Notes under the pieces: model-generated
The model's database searches: none
The model's input: only the letters and a program-made list of their open reading frames with translations
Told to the model about the DNA's origin: nothing
Program-made: the position numbers and the translations under genes
Shown here: positions 12,878 to 23,165 of the stretch, piece after piece
Numbering within the stretch: the first letter of the stretch is position 1
Layout: each line of letters opens with the position of its first letter
Assembly: GCA_006503535.1 (NCBI GenBank)
Contig: QYRS01000009.1
Coordinates: 806,001-870,000 of the forward strand
Source: Arthrinium phaeospermum
Lineage: Eukaryota; Ascomycota; Sordariomycetes; Amphisphaeriales; Apiosporaceae
Direction of reading: 5' to 3'
DNA: 64,000 nucleotides

Positions 12878-15022
12878 ATGCCGCGACTTATCTGTAAGTA
12901 GCTACCATGCTGCAGCCCCAGTCTCCCTCCTCGAAACTTGTTGGTGTTGGTGCAGGAAGCTGACATGCGTGCGTGGTTCGACAGCCTCGGCGCTCTTTGT
13001 GGGCCGCAGCCCGAAGCTGCAGAAGGCGCCCCCCTACATCAGCCTCCTCCTCATCGTCGTCGGCGTCGCGTGGCTCTTCATGCTGCCGATGAACGACTAC
13101 AGCCGACGCACCTACATCTCCGAGAATGCGCTGCTGCCCGGGCAGGTGCACACCTACTTTGGCGGCAGCGACCAGAACGTCCTGCGGGCCTACCGGCATG
13201 AGGTCGGGGCGCTCGAGAACAAGACCAATACTGAGTACGTGGTTTTCCCTTGGGAGATTGGGTGATTGCAAGAAGGATTGGACAAGATTGGCACGAAGCG
13301 CATACGGCTACACAGAAAAAGACTGACATATGAGGGGTTACAGGGTCAACGACAAGCTCGAGCACATGTTCCGGTCCATGGGCCTGAAGGTCGGCCGCCA
13401 GAACTACACCTACACGACGTCGGGAAACACCGTCGCCGGCGAGAACGTCTACGCCATCCTCCAGGCCCCGCGCGGCGACGCGACCGAGGCCATCGTGCTG
13501 GTGGCCGCCTGGCGCAACGTCAAGGGCGAGTTCAACCGCAACGGCCTGGCCGTGGCGCTGGCCCTGACGCGCTACTTCAAGCGCTGGAGCCTGTGGTCCA
13601 AGGACATCATCCTGGTGGTGCCGCCCGACAGCCGGGCGGGCACGCAGGCCTGGGTCGACGCCTACCACGACTCGCACGACTCGCGGCGGGTGGCGGACCT
13701 GCCCATCAAGTCGGGCGCGCTGCAGGGCGCCCTCGCCATCGACTACCCGCAGGAGGAGCGGTTCGAGGGCGTGCACATTGTCTACGACGGCGTCAACGGG
13801 CAGCTGCCGAACCTGGACCTGATCAACAGCGTGACCAACATCGCGAGCGGCCAGATGGGCATGGGCTCGTCGATCCAGCACATGTTCCACCACAACGACC
13901 AGTACCGCGACCGGCTGACGTGCATGCTGCGCGGCATGGTGAACCAGGGCCTGGGGCACGCCGTGGGCCCGCACAGCTCCTTCATCCCGTACCATGTCGA
14001 CGCCGTCACGATCCAGCCCGTCGGCCAGGGCTGGCACGACGAGATGGGCCTGGGCCGGCTGGTCGAGGGCACGTTCCGCAGCCTCAACAACCTGCTCGAG
14101 CATCTGCACCAGAGCTTCTTCTTCTACCTGCTCATGCAAAAGGAGCGCTTCGTCAGTATTGGTACCTACCTGCCCAGCGCCATGCTGATTGCGGCCAACT
14201 TTACCATTACGGCCATTTCGCTTTGGGTCAAGACGGGATATGGCCGCAAGGCTGACACGGCGAAAGAAAGCAAGGATGTCAAGGAGAAGAAGGGAGGCGA
14301 TGATGCCAAGAAGGCGGAACAGACGGCTGAGGAGGCACCGGCTCCCGTGGAGAGGGAGTTGTATTTGCCCCTTAGTTTGGTGACGGGATGCCAGTTTTTG
14401 GGTTTCGTCCCGCTGTTTGTGTTTAACCACGCACCGGCCAGTGTAAGTTTTCCCTGCAATCGCTTGCTTCAACCAGCAGAGCCTTTTTTCATTTTTCATA
14501 CTGATTATCTAATAGCTGTTGGCACCTCTCTTCGTCGTGGTCACCCTGCTGTCCCTGGTCCTGCCGCACGCGCTGTCCTTCTTCCTCGTGACGACGTACC
14601 GGCCGACGCACCAACAGTACCAGCTCATCACCTCCTTCTTCCTGCTGCTGCTCGGCATGTTCCTGTCGACGCTGGCGACTCTCAACTTCAGCCTGGCCTT
14701 CCTGGTCGGCCTGCTCGCGACCCCGCTCACCTTTGTCCAACCTTTTCCTAAGGTGGCGGCGGCGCGGTACGCCTACTCGGCGCTGCTGAGCCTGCTGAAC
14801 CCGGGCGTCGTGGTCCTGGCCGCGGCCGTGGCGGCGACGACGCTGCACGGGCGCAGCGGGCTCGGGTTGGGGGTCGTGGGGGTCTCGCCTTGGGAGGCGG
14901 TAAGGAAGGTGCTCGAGGAGGGGGCTTTCGGGTGGGGGGTTTGGGGAATGTATACGCCGCTCATCTTTTGGTGCGTTTGGTTCCCGGCTTGGGTGGTGGG
15001 GAGTGTGGTTGTGCTGGGATAG
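12878..15022 (+). CDS. gaa1: GPI transamidase component Gaa1/GPAA1
   Basis: Gaa1 is an ER membrane subunit of the GPI transamidase that attaches GPI anchors to C-terminally processed proteins. The well-supported exons are 12956-13234, 13344-14442 and 14516-15022. A first coding exon starting at ATG 12878 is needed but its donor is uncertain: GT at 12898 keeps frame and gives about 634 aa, while the better consensus at 12894 does not. Visible features are an N-terminal signal-anchor (PPYISLLLIVVGVAWLFM), the highly conserved YSRRTYISENALLPGQVHTYF block, a peptidase-like lumenal domain, an acidic/Lys-rich cytosolic insert, and a cluster of hydrophobic helices at the C-terminus. Very high GC codon use generates long false frames on both strands. 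Confidence 0.93.
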
Positions 15023-15799
15023 CGAGAGAGGTTCTGTGTTACGAACAGACCAAGTCACGGAGTTGAGGTAGATCGAGGTCACCAGAATAAAAAGAACGGA
15101 CAGGGGGTTTAAATGCACATAGGCCCGGCCGAAAGGTATAGACGGTTCGACAGGCTGGATGAAGCAACGGAAGGGATACCCCATAGAGAGATGCAAGACG
15201 AGGGCGGGCTGATATGTGCGCCCCTTTCCGAATGTTTCGAGATATTACATAGGGAGCTTCAATGCATGAGCCGGTATTGGTCCGCGCTGCTCTTCATCGT
15301 TTCTTCTCAACTGGCCGTAAATGAAGCCTGTACAATTTTTAACTTCGCTCTTATGATGTGCAGTTTGCCCACAGTATTACTGCCCATCCCAAAGAACCGA
15401 ATCAGTCCCATTCAGACTCGGGATCTCTACCAAGTCGCTTACTTCTCCATGCCGTGATACTCCGTACCGTAGATCCCCATCGACTAAGTAGCGCCACCCA
15501 CCACCCCATCTCGGCGCCAACCTCTGTATCCCCTCCTCTATAAGCCGCTCCCTCCAAGACCACAACCAGTCGAGTCAAACCACCTCGCTGTAAGTGTCGG
15601 TCGCTGCCGAAAAGCCCCGCTTGTCACCAACCAAACCATAAAATTTCTGCTCGACGCTCACCCAGCTGTTTCATCTCGCCATACCCACCACCAACCCACA
15701 GATCCCGTCCGACCGAACCAAAATAAGCTCCGCGCGCCCTACATAAGCCCCCATAGCGGCTCGTTTTTTCAACAAAGAGCAACCGAGTTCCGGTCAATG
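15023..15799. other. intergenic region before the tRNA pair
   Basis: This covers the 3' end of the Gaa1 gene and sequence upstream of two tRNA genes. No coding frame was recognised. Confidence 0.5.
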
Positions 15800-15871
15800 G
15801 GGGATGTGGTCTAGTGGTATGACGTTTCCTTAGCATGGAAAAGGTTCTGGGTTCGATTCCCAGCCTCTCCA
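15800..15871 (+). tRNA. tRNA-Ala (AGC), intronless
   Basis: A 72-base cloverleaf is complete: acceptor GGGGATG/CCTCTCC with discriminator A, a 3-bp D stem GTC/GAC, anticodon stem TTTCC/GGAAA, loop TTAGCAT (anticodon AGC) and T stem CTGGG/CCCAG with TTCGATT loop. G3-T70, the alanine identity pair, is present. Positions 6 and 67 are mismatched. The D arm (GGTCTAGTGGTATGAC) is closer to Pro/Glu-type tRNAs than to the usual eukaryotic alanine tRNA. Confidence 0.9.
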
Positions 15872-15914
15872 GAGTCCCGCAACTCATCAGTTGTTTCTTC
15901 AACTATCCTTTTCA

Positions 15915-16023
15915 GGGGATATGGTCTAGTGGTATGACGCTTCCTTAGCATCCGTTCTTCTGTCTTCACGACAGCTCGAACATGGTATGGAAGAGGTTCT
16001 GGGTTCGATTCCCAGTTTCTCCA
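15915..16023 (+). tRNA. tRNA-Ala (AGC) with 37-base intron
   Basis: This is a second copy 43 bases downstream. A 37-base intron (15951-15987) sits at the canonical place one base 3' of the anticodon. Relative to the first copy it carries paired changes in the acceptor stem (7-66 G-C to A-T) and anticodon stem (27-43 T-A to C-G). These keep base pairing and argue that the gene is functional. The G3-T70 pair is kept and the 6-67 mismatch is again present. Confidence 0.9.
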
Positions 16024-16046
16024 ATCTTTTTTTGCTCTTTCTACTC

Positions 16047-17250
16047 TCAATGCAATATTATCCATTTGACCGGATGCATCTCTACCTTCGGGCGCAACAG
16101 CATAAGTCCATCTTCGCGAGCGTCCTCGTCCATAAGCTCCAACTCTTGGATTTCGAACTTGTCGTATTTCCCAGCAAAGAAAGCATCGATGAAAGCCTCT
16201 TTGCTGTCGGTACGTAATCGCAAGTGTGTCTCAATGGCATCGAAGATATCTCTCCGCCAGTGCATGTTGGCGTAATGATCGGGATAGTTACGCCAATACC
16301 CAGCACCGCTGGGGGATTGACGATCGAACGTAGCAGCCACTTTGCGGACTGTATGGCATACTTGGGGACTCAGAGGAACAGAAACATGGTGCCGCTGTTG
16401 ATGATGATGATGCTCTGCTGCCCATGCGCCACTCGAGTCGGGACCCAGGAACCGGCGCTGCGTATCAAGCGCCAAGCGGACGTCGCAAACATCAAACAAG
16501 TCCTCCTCGCCCAGCCAGAAATGAAAAGATACGGCAAATCGGTCCCAATCGGTACTGAGGAAAACTGTGCCTCGAAACTGATCTGTTGTGAGGTCTGGAC
16601 CCTGGCGTAAGATGTCGTTTGCGGCGTCATATGTGGCAGCCTGTCCTTCATTGCACCTATCATCTCCTGGTATTAGTATCATCTTCTACGAGATATCAAC
16701 ATGTAATCTTGAACAAAGACATGTGCTCCCGTAGAACAATCCACACGTCTGTTCAACGCGAGACATTGGAGAAGGAATCAATGCGACGTTGGGAAGAAAC
16801 GCTCAGGGATAAACGCGACGATGGAGAGGAATGAACACCCAGCGTCGCTTACCAGTAGTACTCCCTGTCCCCCTGATCCTGAAGCTCGCGGTCTAGGTCT
16901 TCGTCGGGATATTCTTGACGGATAAATTCCTCGAAGCCTTCCATCACGGGCGCGTAATTGAGGGGGGTAAGGTGTATACGTCAACCTGCACGCTGTAGAA
17001 TTCTCTGGCGCAGTCCCGGCTTTCCTGGCTGGCGCGCATGATGGAACTGATGAGGGACTTGGATGGCACTGCAATAATCCAATGGTTAGCAAAAACTTCC
17101 GTTGCTTGTTCACAATATCTCCTTACTGATTCGAAGGGAGGCTCTGTGGACTAGGACCATGCGGCTGCTGGATTCCTCCTCGAGTGCATGACGCCAAATC
17201 ATGCGGCGAATCTCGGGTGCGAAGCCACTGAACAGAGTGAATTCCGCCAT
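16047..17250 (-). pseudogene. 2EXR-domain protein, apparently frameshifted
   Basis: This belongs to the 2EXR family, widespread and uncharacterised in Pezizomycotina. Exons 17250-17127, 17068-16853 and 16656-16047 are joined by good splice sites. The N-terminus FTLFSGFAPEIRRMIWRHAL fits the 2EXR motif, followed by SSIMRASQESRDCAREFY. In exon 2 the frame ends prematurely at a run of six G/C bases (16962-16967). One extra base there would continue into a well-formed stretch (VMEGFEEFIRQEYPDEDLD) that is in frame with exon 3. A 50-bp intron ending in a weak GAG acceptor could also bypass the stop but would delete that stretch. The cause could be a real 1-base deletion or a sequence error. The 3' end lies 23 bases from the second tRNA gene, in convergent orientation. 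Confidence 0.65.
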
Positions 17251-17777
17251 TATCGCTCGGTTGCATAAGGTTATCGGCTGGTTTGGCGTGGCCGATGAAG
17301 TGAAGAAGGTGGGAAAGAGGGTTGTTGCTTGCTGTGTGTTGGCATTGGTGTGTGGATGTGGGTATGGGGATCTGATTGCTAGGTAGGTATTTCCTCAGGC
17401 AGGTGTCTTAGATAGCTAGATGAAACTTGCAGGTAAGTGGTTCGCAGTTTCCCTGAGTTTGTAAAATAAATGTGTAGGAAAACCAAGCTTGCAAGAACGA
17501 GAAATGTCAAGAAACCGTAGTTCTCCCTCAACTCGTAAAGAGCAATCACCCAATCACCAACTTGTACGTGTTAGTGGCACGATGACAACGGAAACTACGT
17601 CAAGAACATTTCTTCATTTTGTGTATGTCTATGATTACAATTTACCATCACCCTATACTTGTTTGCGATGCAATCAAACCTATCAGCCCACCCGGTCGAG
17701 AATGCTCTTGTTCTCGATCAATAGCCAACTAGTGGTTAGCTGCCTGGTATGCTCAAGATTTCCTTCCTCGAAGCCTC
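17251..17777. other. intergenic region
   Basis: This is the upstream region of the 2EXR gene and the 3' flank of the next F-box gene. Nothing further was recognised. Confidence 0.5.
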
Positions 17778-19536
17778 TCAGCGACAGGCCTGAGGCCATC
17801 CACCCTCTTCCTTCCAGCTTGCGTTTCTCCTCTTGCCCGCGAGTTCTCCAGACGGTTTACGGTATCCCTCCCAGGCCTCGCAATTAGCCAAACGGATATA
17901 GAAACGATCCAGATTTGGTGCGCCTTCCATAACGCTTCGGATAGCCTGGGATAATCTTGTTCGATCGGTGGACGCAGAGGGGACGTCTCCGTAGAACACC
18001 AGGGCAACTCTCTTCAAGCTCGGTACCTGACGGATCGATTGTGCAAATGAAGCACAGTCCTGACGCTAATCACAAGTAGGGGCAACTGTTAGTGGATGAT
18101 ATGCCCAACAAAATCAAAGTCAATCTTATCTGTGGGAAGGGAAAGAGGAAGGGAAAGGAGACCAAAGGATCATAAGCGGGATGGGGGCCTTACCAGATCA
18201 TGGCTCAGTGCAGGTGTTCTGGCAAAGTGAGGATAGCCAGGAATGCATCTCAGAACTAGCCATTCAAGGTTCGGGCACTGCCTGAAGGACATAACTTGAG
18301 AAGCGGCATCGGTAATTGCGCCGCCACTCATGTGGATTTGTCCAAAGAAGCACGCTGCTTTCCGTAGCGAGGTTTTATGTAAACGAAAGATCTCTTGCCA
18401 GAGCCGAGACTCAGTGCCTGGATATAGGGCATCCAACGGTGCGCAATCTGCCTCAACTGAGACTAGGGCCGTGACTTTGCAGACAAGCGTGGTGAACAGA
18501 TACGAAGAATCAGATTGTCCCACAAGGTTCAATGTAGAAACAGGCCACTTCTGAACAGGATCTTTAGCCAGCAAGTCTGCCAGCGTATTTCTCTGAGAGC
18601 GGTCAAGATTGAAGGCATCCAGGTGTAGCCCTTCGAGTCTGGGTGAAAGTCCCGAGTTGAGCTTGGCCTACCAGGTCCAAATGTCAGCATTACATTGCCT
18701 TTCCTTCAACAGTAGCGGCCTTAGGAATGATGAAACGCAATACACCCCCTTCGAGGCAAGCGAAAAGGGACAGAAGTGAAGCTGAAGGGTCGCTTACCAG
18801 TAACGCACCAATAGCGGGCACCAAATCACGGTCGTAATCATCCCTAGGCATAGTGAACGGACGACCAAAAAGCCGATAATCACCGACCTTGGCTTCGCCG
18901 TGGTTATTATGTGAGATGATTTCCAGCTTCCTAAATTCCGTCCAAAGTCAGAATGTATCAAGCCGGACGAATGTGGTCAAGTTTAACCAAGTTATAGGTA
19001 CCATGTAGATGGGGTGAAAGGAATATGGCATACCTCAACTTGCTGAAGCTCTCTGGGGGTGCATTCAGCGCACTAGTCACAGATTTCAGGAGGGCACTAG
19101 GGCCTGGGCTGTCGAGGACCATGCGCTGAGGGGGTGATACCAAAGCGTTGGCGGCCCGGTTCACGAGGCGGAGTTGGTCGAATGAGGCTTGAGGCAGATA
19201 GCTGAAAATCTCCAGGATGATCTCGTTGGGCAGGGGAAGAAATGGGCTCTCAGGACAGTGGCTGACTTGGTTTTGATGAGGCTTCTCGTTTCCCTGGCGC
19301 TGCTGGTTTCCGTGACGTTGCTGGTTTCTGTGGCGTAGCTGGGTGGCGTCAGGCAGCTGGATGTCCCCAAGCAGCTCGAGGCCGTGAAGCAGCTGGGCTC
19401 TGAGACGCTCTTTGTTCTCGTCACGCCGCTGGATTCCATGTCGCTTCTGGACGAGATGGACGAATTGGGCGACGAGGAAGGCAAAGAGGCATCCGACAAC
19501 GATGCCCAAGCAGAAGCTGTAGTCAGTGCCGGCCAT
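17778..19536 (-). CDS. F-box protein with N-terminal membrane segment (paralogue A)
   Basis: This is a probable substrate-recognition subunit of an SCF ubiquitin ligase; the substrate is unknown. Four exons (19536-19034, 18930-18798, 18667-18194, 18065-17778) total 1398 bases, 465 aa. Residues about 8-26 are hydrophobic (SFCLGIVVGCLFAFLVAQF), then comes a basic Gln/His/Asn/Arg-rich linker, then an F-box at about 98-135 (LPLPNEIILEIFSYLP). The remainder has Leu-rich, LRR-like periodicity (CPNLEWLVL, VPSLKRVALVFYG). The gene at 20316-21776 is a tandem paralogue with the same exon phases and matching landmarks, but without the membrane segment. The shared exon structure supports the splice model. 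Confidence 0.82.
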
Positions 19537-20315
19537 GGTTGCTTATGCAGGTGGCGGTGACAAAACGACGCTGGCGAACTCTGGGCGGCTTGTGGGGTGT
19601 TTCGTTGCTACGAGTGGAATTATTGGTACCAGGTGGTGCAGGGAAGGTTGAGTTGGGAACTCCAGAAAGGCGATGAGAAGTTACGGGGATCGTAGAGCTG
19701 CGTTCATTCACCCGAAAAGGATGTGGAAACACGAGTGCACAATGAAAACCCCAGAAAGAAGGTGCGAGTGTGGGGGGGAGGGAAGCTACTATTGTAGCTG
19801 CTGTATCCCACTATCGAATAACAAGTGGGATTCTTACGGGTAGGGAACGAGTGGCAGGATGTCAAGTTGAAGTGAGGTACGCGTGAAAGAAGGGTGGTAC
19901 GGATGTCTGAGCTATTTACGGAGCCTAAAATACACTTGATTGCTTAATGGAGCCGGCACCTATCTGTCATGGCGGCCATCCACGTAAACACAGCAAGCTG
20001 ATCTCCTGAGAAGGATTCGAACTAGTACGCACCCTTATGAGGTAGGTAGGCATGTCTCAAATCACTAATGGAAGCCACGAAGGAACGATACAGTGGCCTC
20101 GAATATCTCGCAAACCTGACTCTAATTACTCCAAGGCAGCTACCAACATCCATTAGAGTGTCTCATGAGACCATTTTCTCGAATAAACGGTTGACACACC
20201 TAATTGCGACACCGGCATATATAACATTGGAATACACAGCGAAAGTCGCTTATCAACTACTTAATCATCAGCTACTCAGATCTTTTCTCCGGCGGAGCGG
20301 AGCCACGGGTCTTGC
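19537..20315. other. intergenic region between F-box paralogues
   Basis: This is the promoter side of paralogue A and the 3' flank of paralogue B. No coding frame with a recognisable product was found. Confidence 0.5.
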
Positions 20316-21776
20316 TTAGAAGCGAACATGATGCCATCCAAACTCTTCGTTCTGCCTCCAGTCGGTTTGCTCCTCCGTGATCACGACTTCCCCGGACGGA
20401 GTACGGCAACCCTCCCAGCACGTCTCCAACCACGGACGGCTACCATTAGCATAAGCAGGCCCGCAGATTCTGAACTGTTCCAGATGCGTTGCACCTTCCA
20501 TTACATCTTGGATAGTCCACTTGGCCTGAGGACAGGCCGCATCGTTGAATCCGGTATAGCCGGAAAACACAATCGCAAGTCGCTTCAAGCTGGGTAGTCG
20601 GCGTAGGGCTTCTACGAATGCCACAACACGGTTTTGACCCCAACCAATCTTCTGAACACGTAGTTATCAGTAGTACTTCCCTCGACATTGTGGGTTGTTG
20701 ATCGAACGGGGAATCTTACAAATCCATCCTGGTAATAATCCCACTCACCGGGATACCTGAGCAGGCGTTCATTCAGCACAAGCCATTTGAGGTTTGAACA
20801 ATGCCTGAGGTAAACCGTCTGAGTGATGGCGTCATTCAGCCCACCCTGAATGACACAGGAAACTTCTTGCAGAGACGTTGCATGGCTGTCGAAGATCGCT
20901 CTCCAGAGCGGATGGGCCTCTCCCAACTTATTGTCGTATGGCTGGTGGTTGATTTCGACCGCCGTCAACATCTCGACCTTGCGAACTAGTGTTTTCAATG
21001 GATATGACCTATAGCAAGAATCCCCTACAATGTTCAGGGTAGAGATTGACCATTTCTCTTCAGGCCTTTCAAGCAACAATCTTTCCAACTCCATCAGCTG
21101 AGAAGGAGTGAGACCGTCCATATTCATGTGTAGGCCTGTGAGCTTGGGTTCAACTTTCGAGTTGAGCTTGGCCTGTTGGTTCTCAACATTAGTCTCCTTC
21201 CTCTTACCGAAACACAACATATGCTTACCATCAGCTCGTAAATGGCGGATACAAGATTGTAGTTCTTGTGCGGGCTATACGGTGAGAGTTCAGGCATCCA
21301 ATGACCACAAACCATTTCTTTGCGATCGTTTGTTGTGACAATGGCCAGTTTTCTGATAGGAATTTCAATTAGTATGATCCTAAGTTGCAACGGCATGATG
21401 TAATAAGACTGGACTGAAAGGTTCTGGTATCCGGTTTGGTCGCCACATACCTGACGTTCTCAATGCTGTCGGGAGGCGCATTCAGCGCCTCGGTCACAGC
21501 TTCGTAGAGCGCATTCTGGCATGGATTGCGAAGGATCATGCGTGGAGGTGATGGCAGAAGTGCATTCGTAGCCCGGTTGATAAGGCGGAGCTGACGCAGT
21601 GCGTGCTGTGGCAGGAGCTCGAAGATCATCAGAATGAGCTCGTTGGGAAAAGGGACGAATTTCGGTGACTGTTCAGTGCTGGCGACAGCAAGGTGAGTGG
21701 TGTGACCGGCTATCCCATTGGGTTGCTCATCGGGGTTGCCATGCGGTTGCTGGACAGTGCAGTTGGCGTCCGCCAT
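20316..21776 (-). CDS. F-box protein (paralogue B)
   Basis: This is a tandem relative of the gene at 17778-19536. Exons 21776-21451, 21352-21229, 21172-20720 and 20651-20316 total 1239 bases, 412 aa. The F-box lies at about 40-75 (VPFPNELILMIFELLP), followed by RQLRLINRATNALLPSPPRM, which parallels the same position in paralogue A. Exon 3 starts with AKLNS in both genes, and both end with a PSLKR(V/L)A(L/I)VF segment and a C-terminal PSGE motif. Unlike paralogue A there is no hydrophobic N-terminal segment. The role as an SCF adaptor is inferred from the F-box only. Exon 2/3 boundaries may be off by a base or two. Confidence 0.82.
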
Positions 21777-22208
21777 GGCTTAATTTCGGTTTGTTGTAGA
21801 AGGTGGGTGAAATTGGTCAAATCTGGATCACCACCCTAAATGGACAGTAGACGACTGCGTTGTGGTTGAAAGTGATGGCGTTCGATGTGAGGGGCAAAGC
21901 TTATAAGGCTATATTATTAGACAATGTGATTATGAGGGAGGAAGCTTGACGAATGTCGAAGGTACTGCGGGAACTGCTTATCTTAAATAACATTAAAGAT
22001 ACCCATCTCCGAAACTCTTAAAAACTTCCAACGTACTTATATAACTTCCGCAGATCGACAAAAGCTTAATAGTGACCGGAGACTGCGAAAACCCACTCCT
22101 ATCCTTTCTCCGGTTGTGGTGATCCACTGTCCTGCGCATCAAAGGCTGCCCTCGCTTCCTCTCTCGTCCGATTGAAAGTCCGCGGGGTAGAGTCAGTTTG
22201 CCACCAAC
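21777..22208. other. intergenic region
   Basis: This is the promoter of F-box paralogue B and the 3' flank of the interrupted DUF7587 gene. Nothing further was seen. Confidence 0.5.
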
Positions 22209-23134
22209 TCACGCGAATATACCTCGTATTAGTGCCTGGTAGTTGGCCAAAGGGTCGTTCTCTACCGACACAGGGGCAAGGCTATTCCGGGTGGCATTCG
22301 CTTTCCTACTTCTCTTGAGGGCCTCAGTAGCCTCCCAATACCGACGTACTTCGACTGGACAGGTCGCCCATCTTGGCGGTTCGAGGAAACCGTCTGGCGC
22401 TGTATCACATACACCAAAGTAAGCAACGACAAGCCAAAGAAAACAACAAAAAGAGAGGGAGAGAGAAAGAAAAGACATAAAAAGAACCTTCAACAGTTGG
22501 AAGGAGAACAACGCAAGACCTACCAGTCTTCAAGTTACGGTTCTTGAAAGTCAGGAGCATTATGGCCATATTCAAGTGATCGGACCGACTGAAGCAGCTG
22601 CCCAGTCTAAGTGAAAGCCGAATTTCCTCATCGCTTGTGTTCTGCCTCGCAAACCATTTATGTTCTCGCAGTTCCTTGACTGGGTTGTACCATTTTTTCC
22701 CGCCCTCAAGACCGCTGAACTCGGGAAACAGGTCATAAAGCCCAGCTCGTTCCAGCTGCGGTAGGTACACCAGACTGGATCGATTGGCGTGGCATAGTGC
22801 TCCTTGTGAGAGGTATTCACCGTTGTCGCTATCTTCGCTCGTCAAACGAGATTGGAAGAAATCGTGGGCTTTTGTGTCTATCTGCAGGGCAGCTTCACGG
22901 TAGAATTCGATGAGCGAGATATCTCGTGCAAATTGCCCCTGTAGAAATTTCGTGGTGTCGACTGCACATATAGTGATATCAGCCTTGGCATTTCCCATCG
23001 TCGTGTCGTAGAGTTCCGAACTGGCGTATTGAATGGCGGAGAGCAGAGAGCTGGTCCAAGATACAAGGTTGTCGTCAGATGGGACCGGATCATTCGAAGG
23101 GTTGTTGTTGTTGTTGTTGAGGAGATGCTCATGT

Positions 23135-23142
23135 AGCAAAGG
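23135..23142. repeat. target site duplication, left copy
   Basis: AGCAAAGG directly precedes the left terminal inverted repeat and is identical to the right copy. Eight bases is the duplication length made by hAT-family transposases. Confidence 0.92.
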
Positions 23143-23165
23143 CAGTGTTATTAAACAACTAACCA
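23143..23165 (+). repeat. left terminal inverted repeat (RIP-mutated)
   Basis: It matches 20 of 23 bases of the right terminus in inverse orientation. All three differences are CpA-to-TpA changes on one strand or the other, relative to the right copy. Confidence 0.9.

Noticed and set aside
13078..14499. 473-codon minus-strand frame and 329-codon plus-strand frame over Gaa1
   Set aside because: Both overlap well-supported Gaa1 exons, and their composition (His/Val/Asp or Arg/Ala runs) reflects GC-rich third positions.
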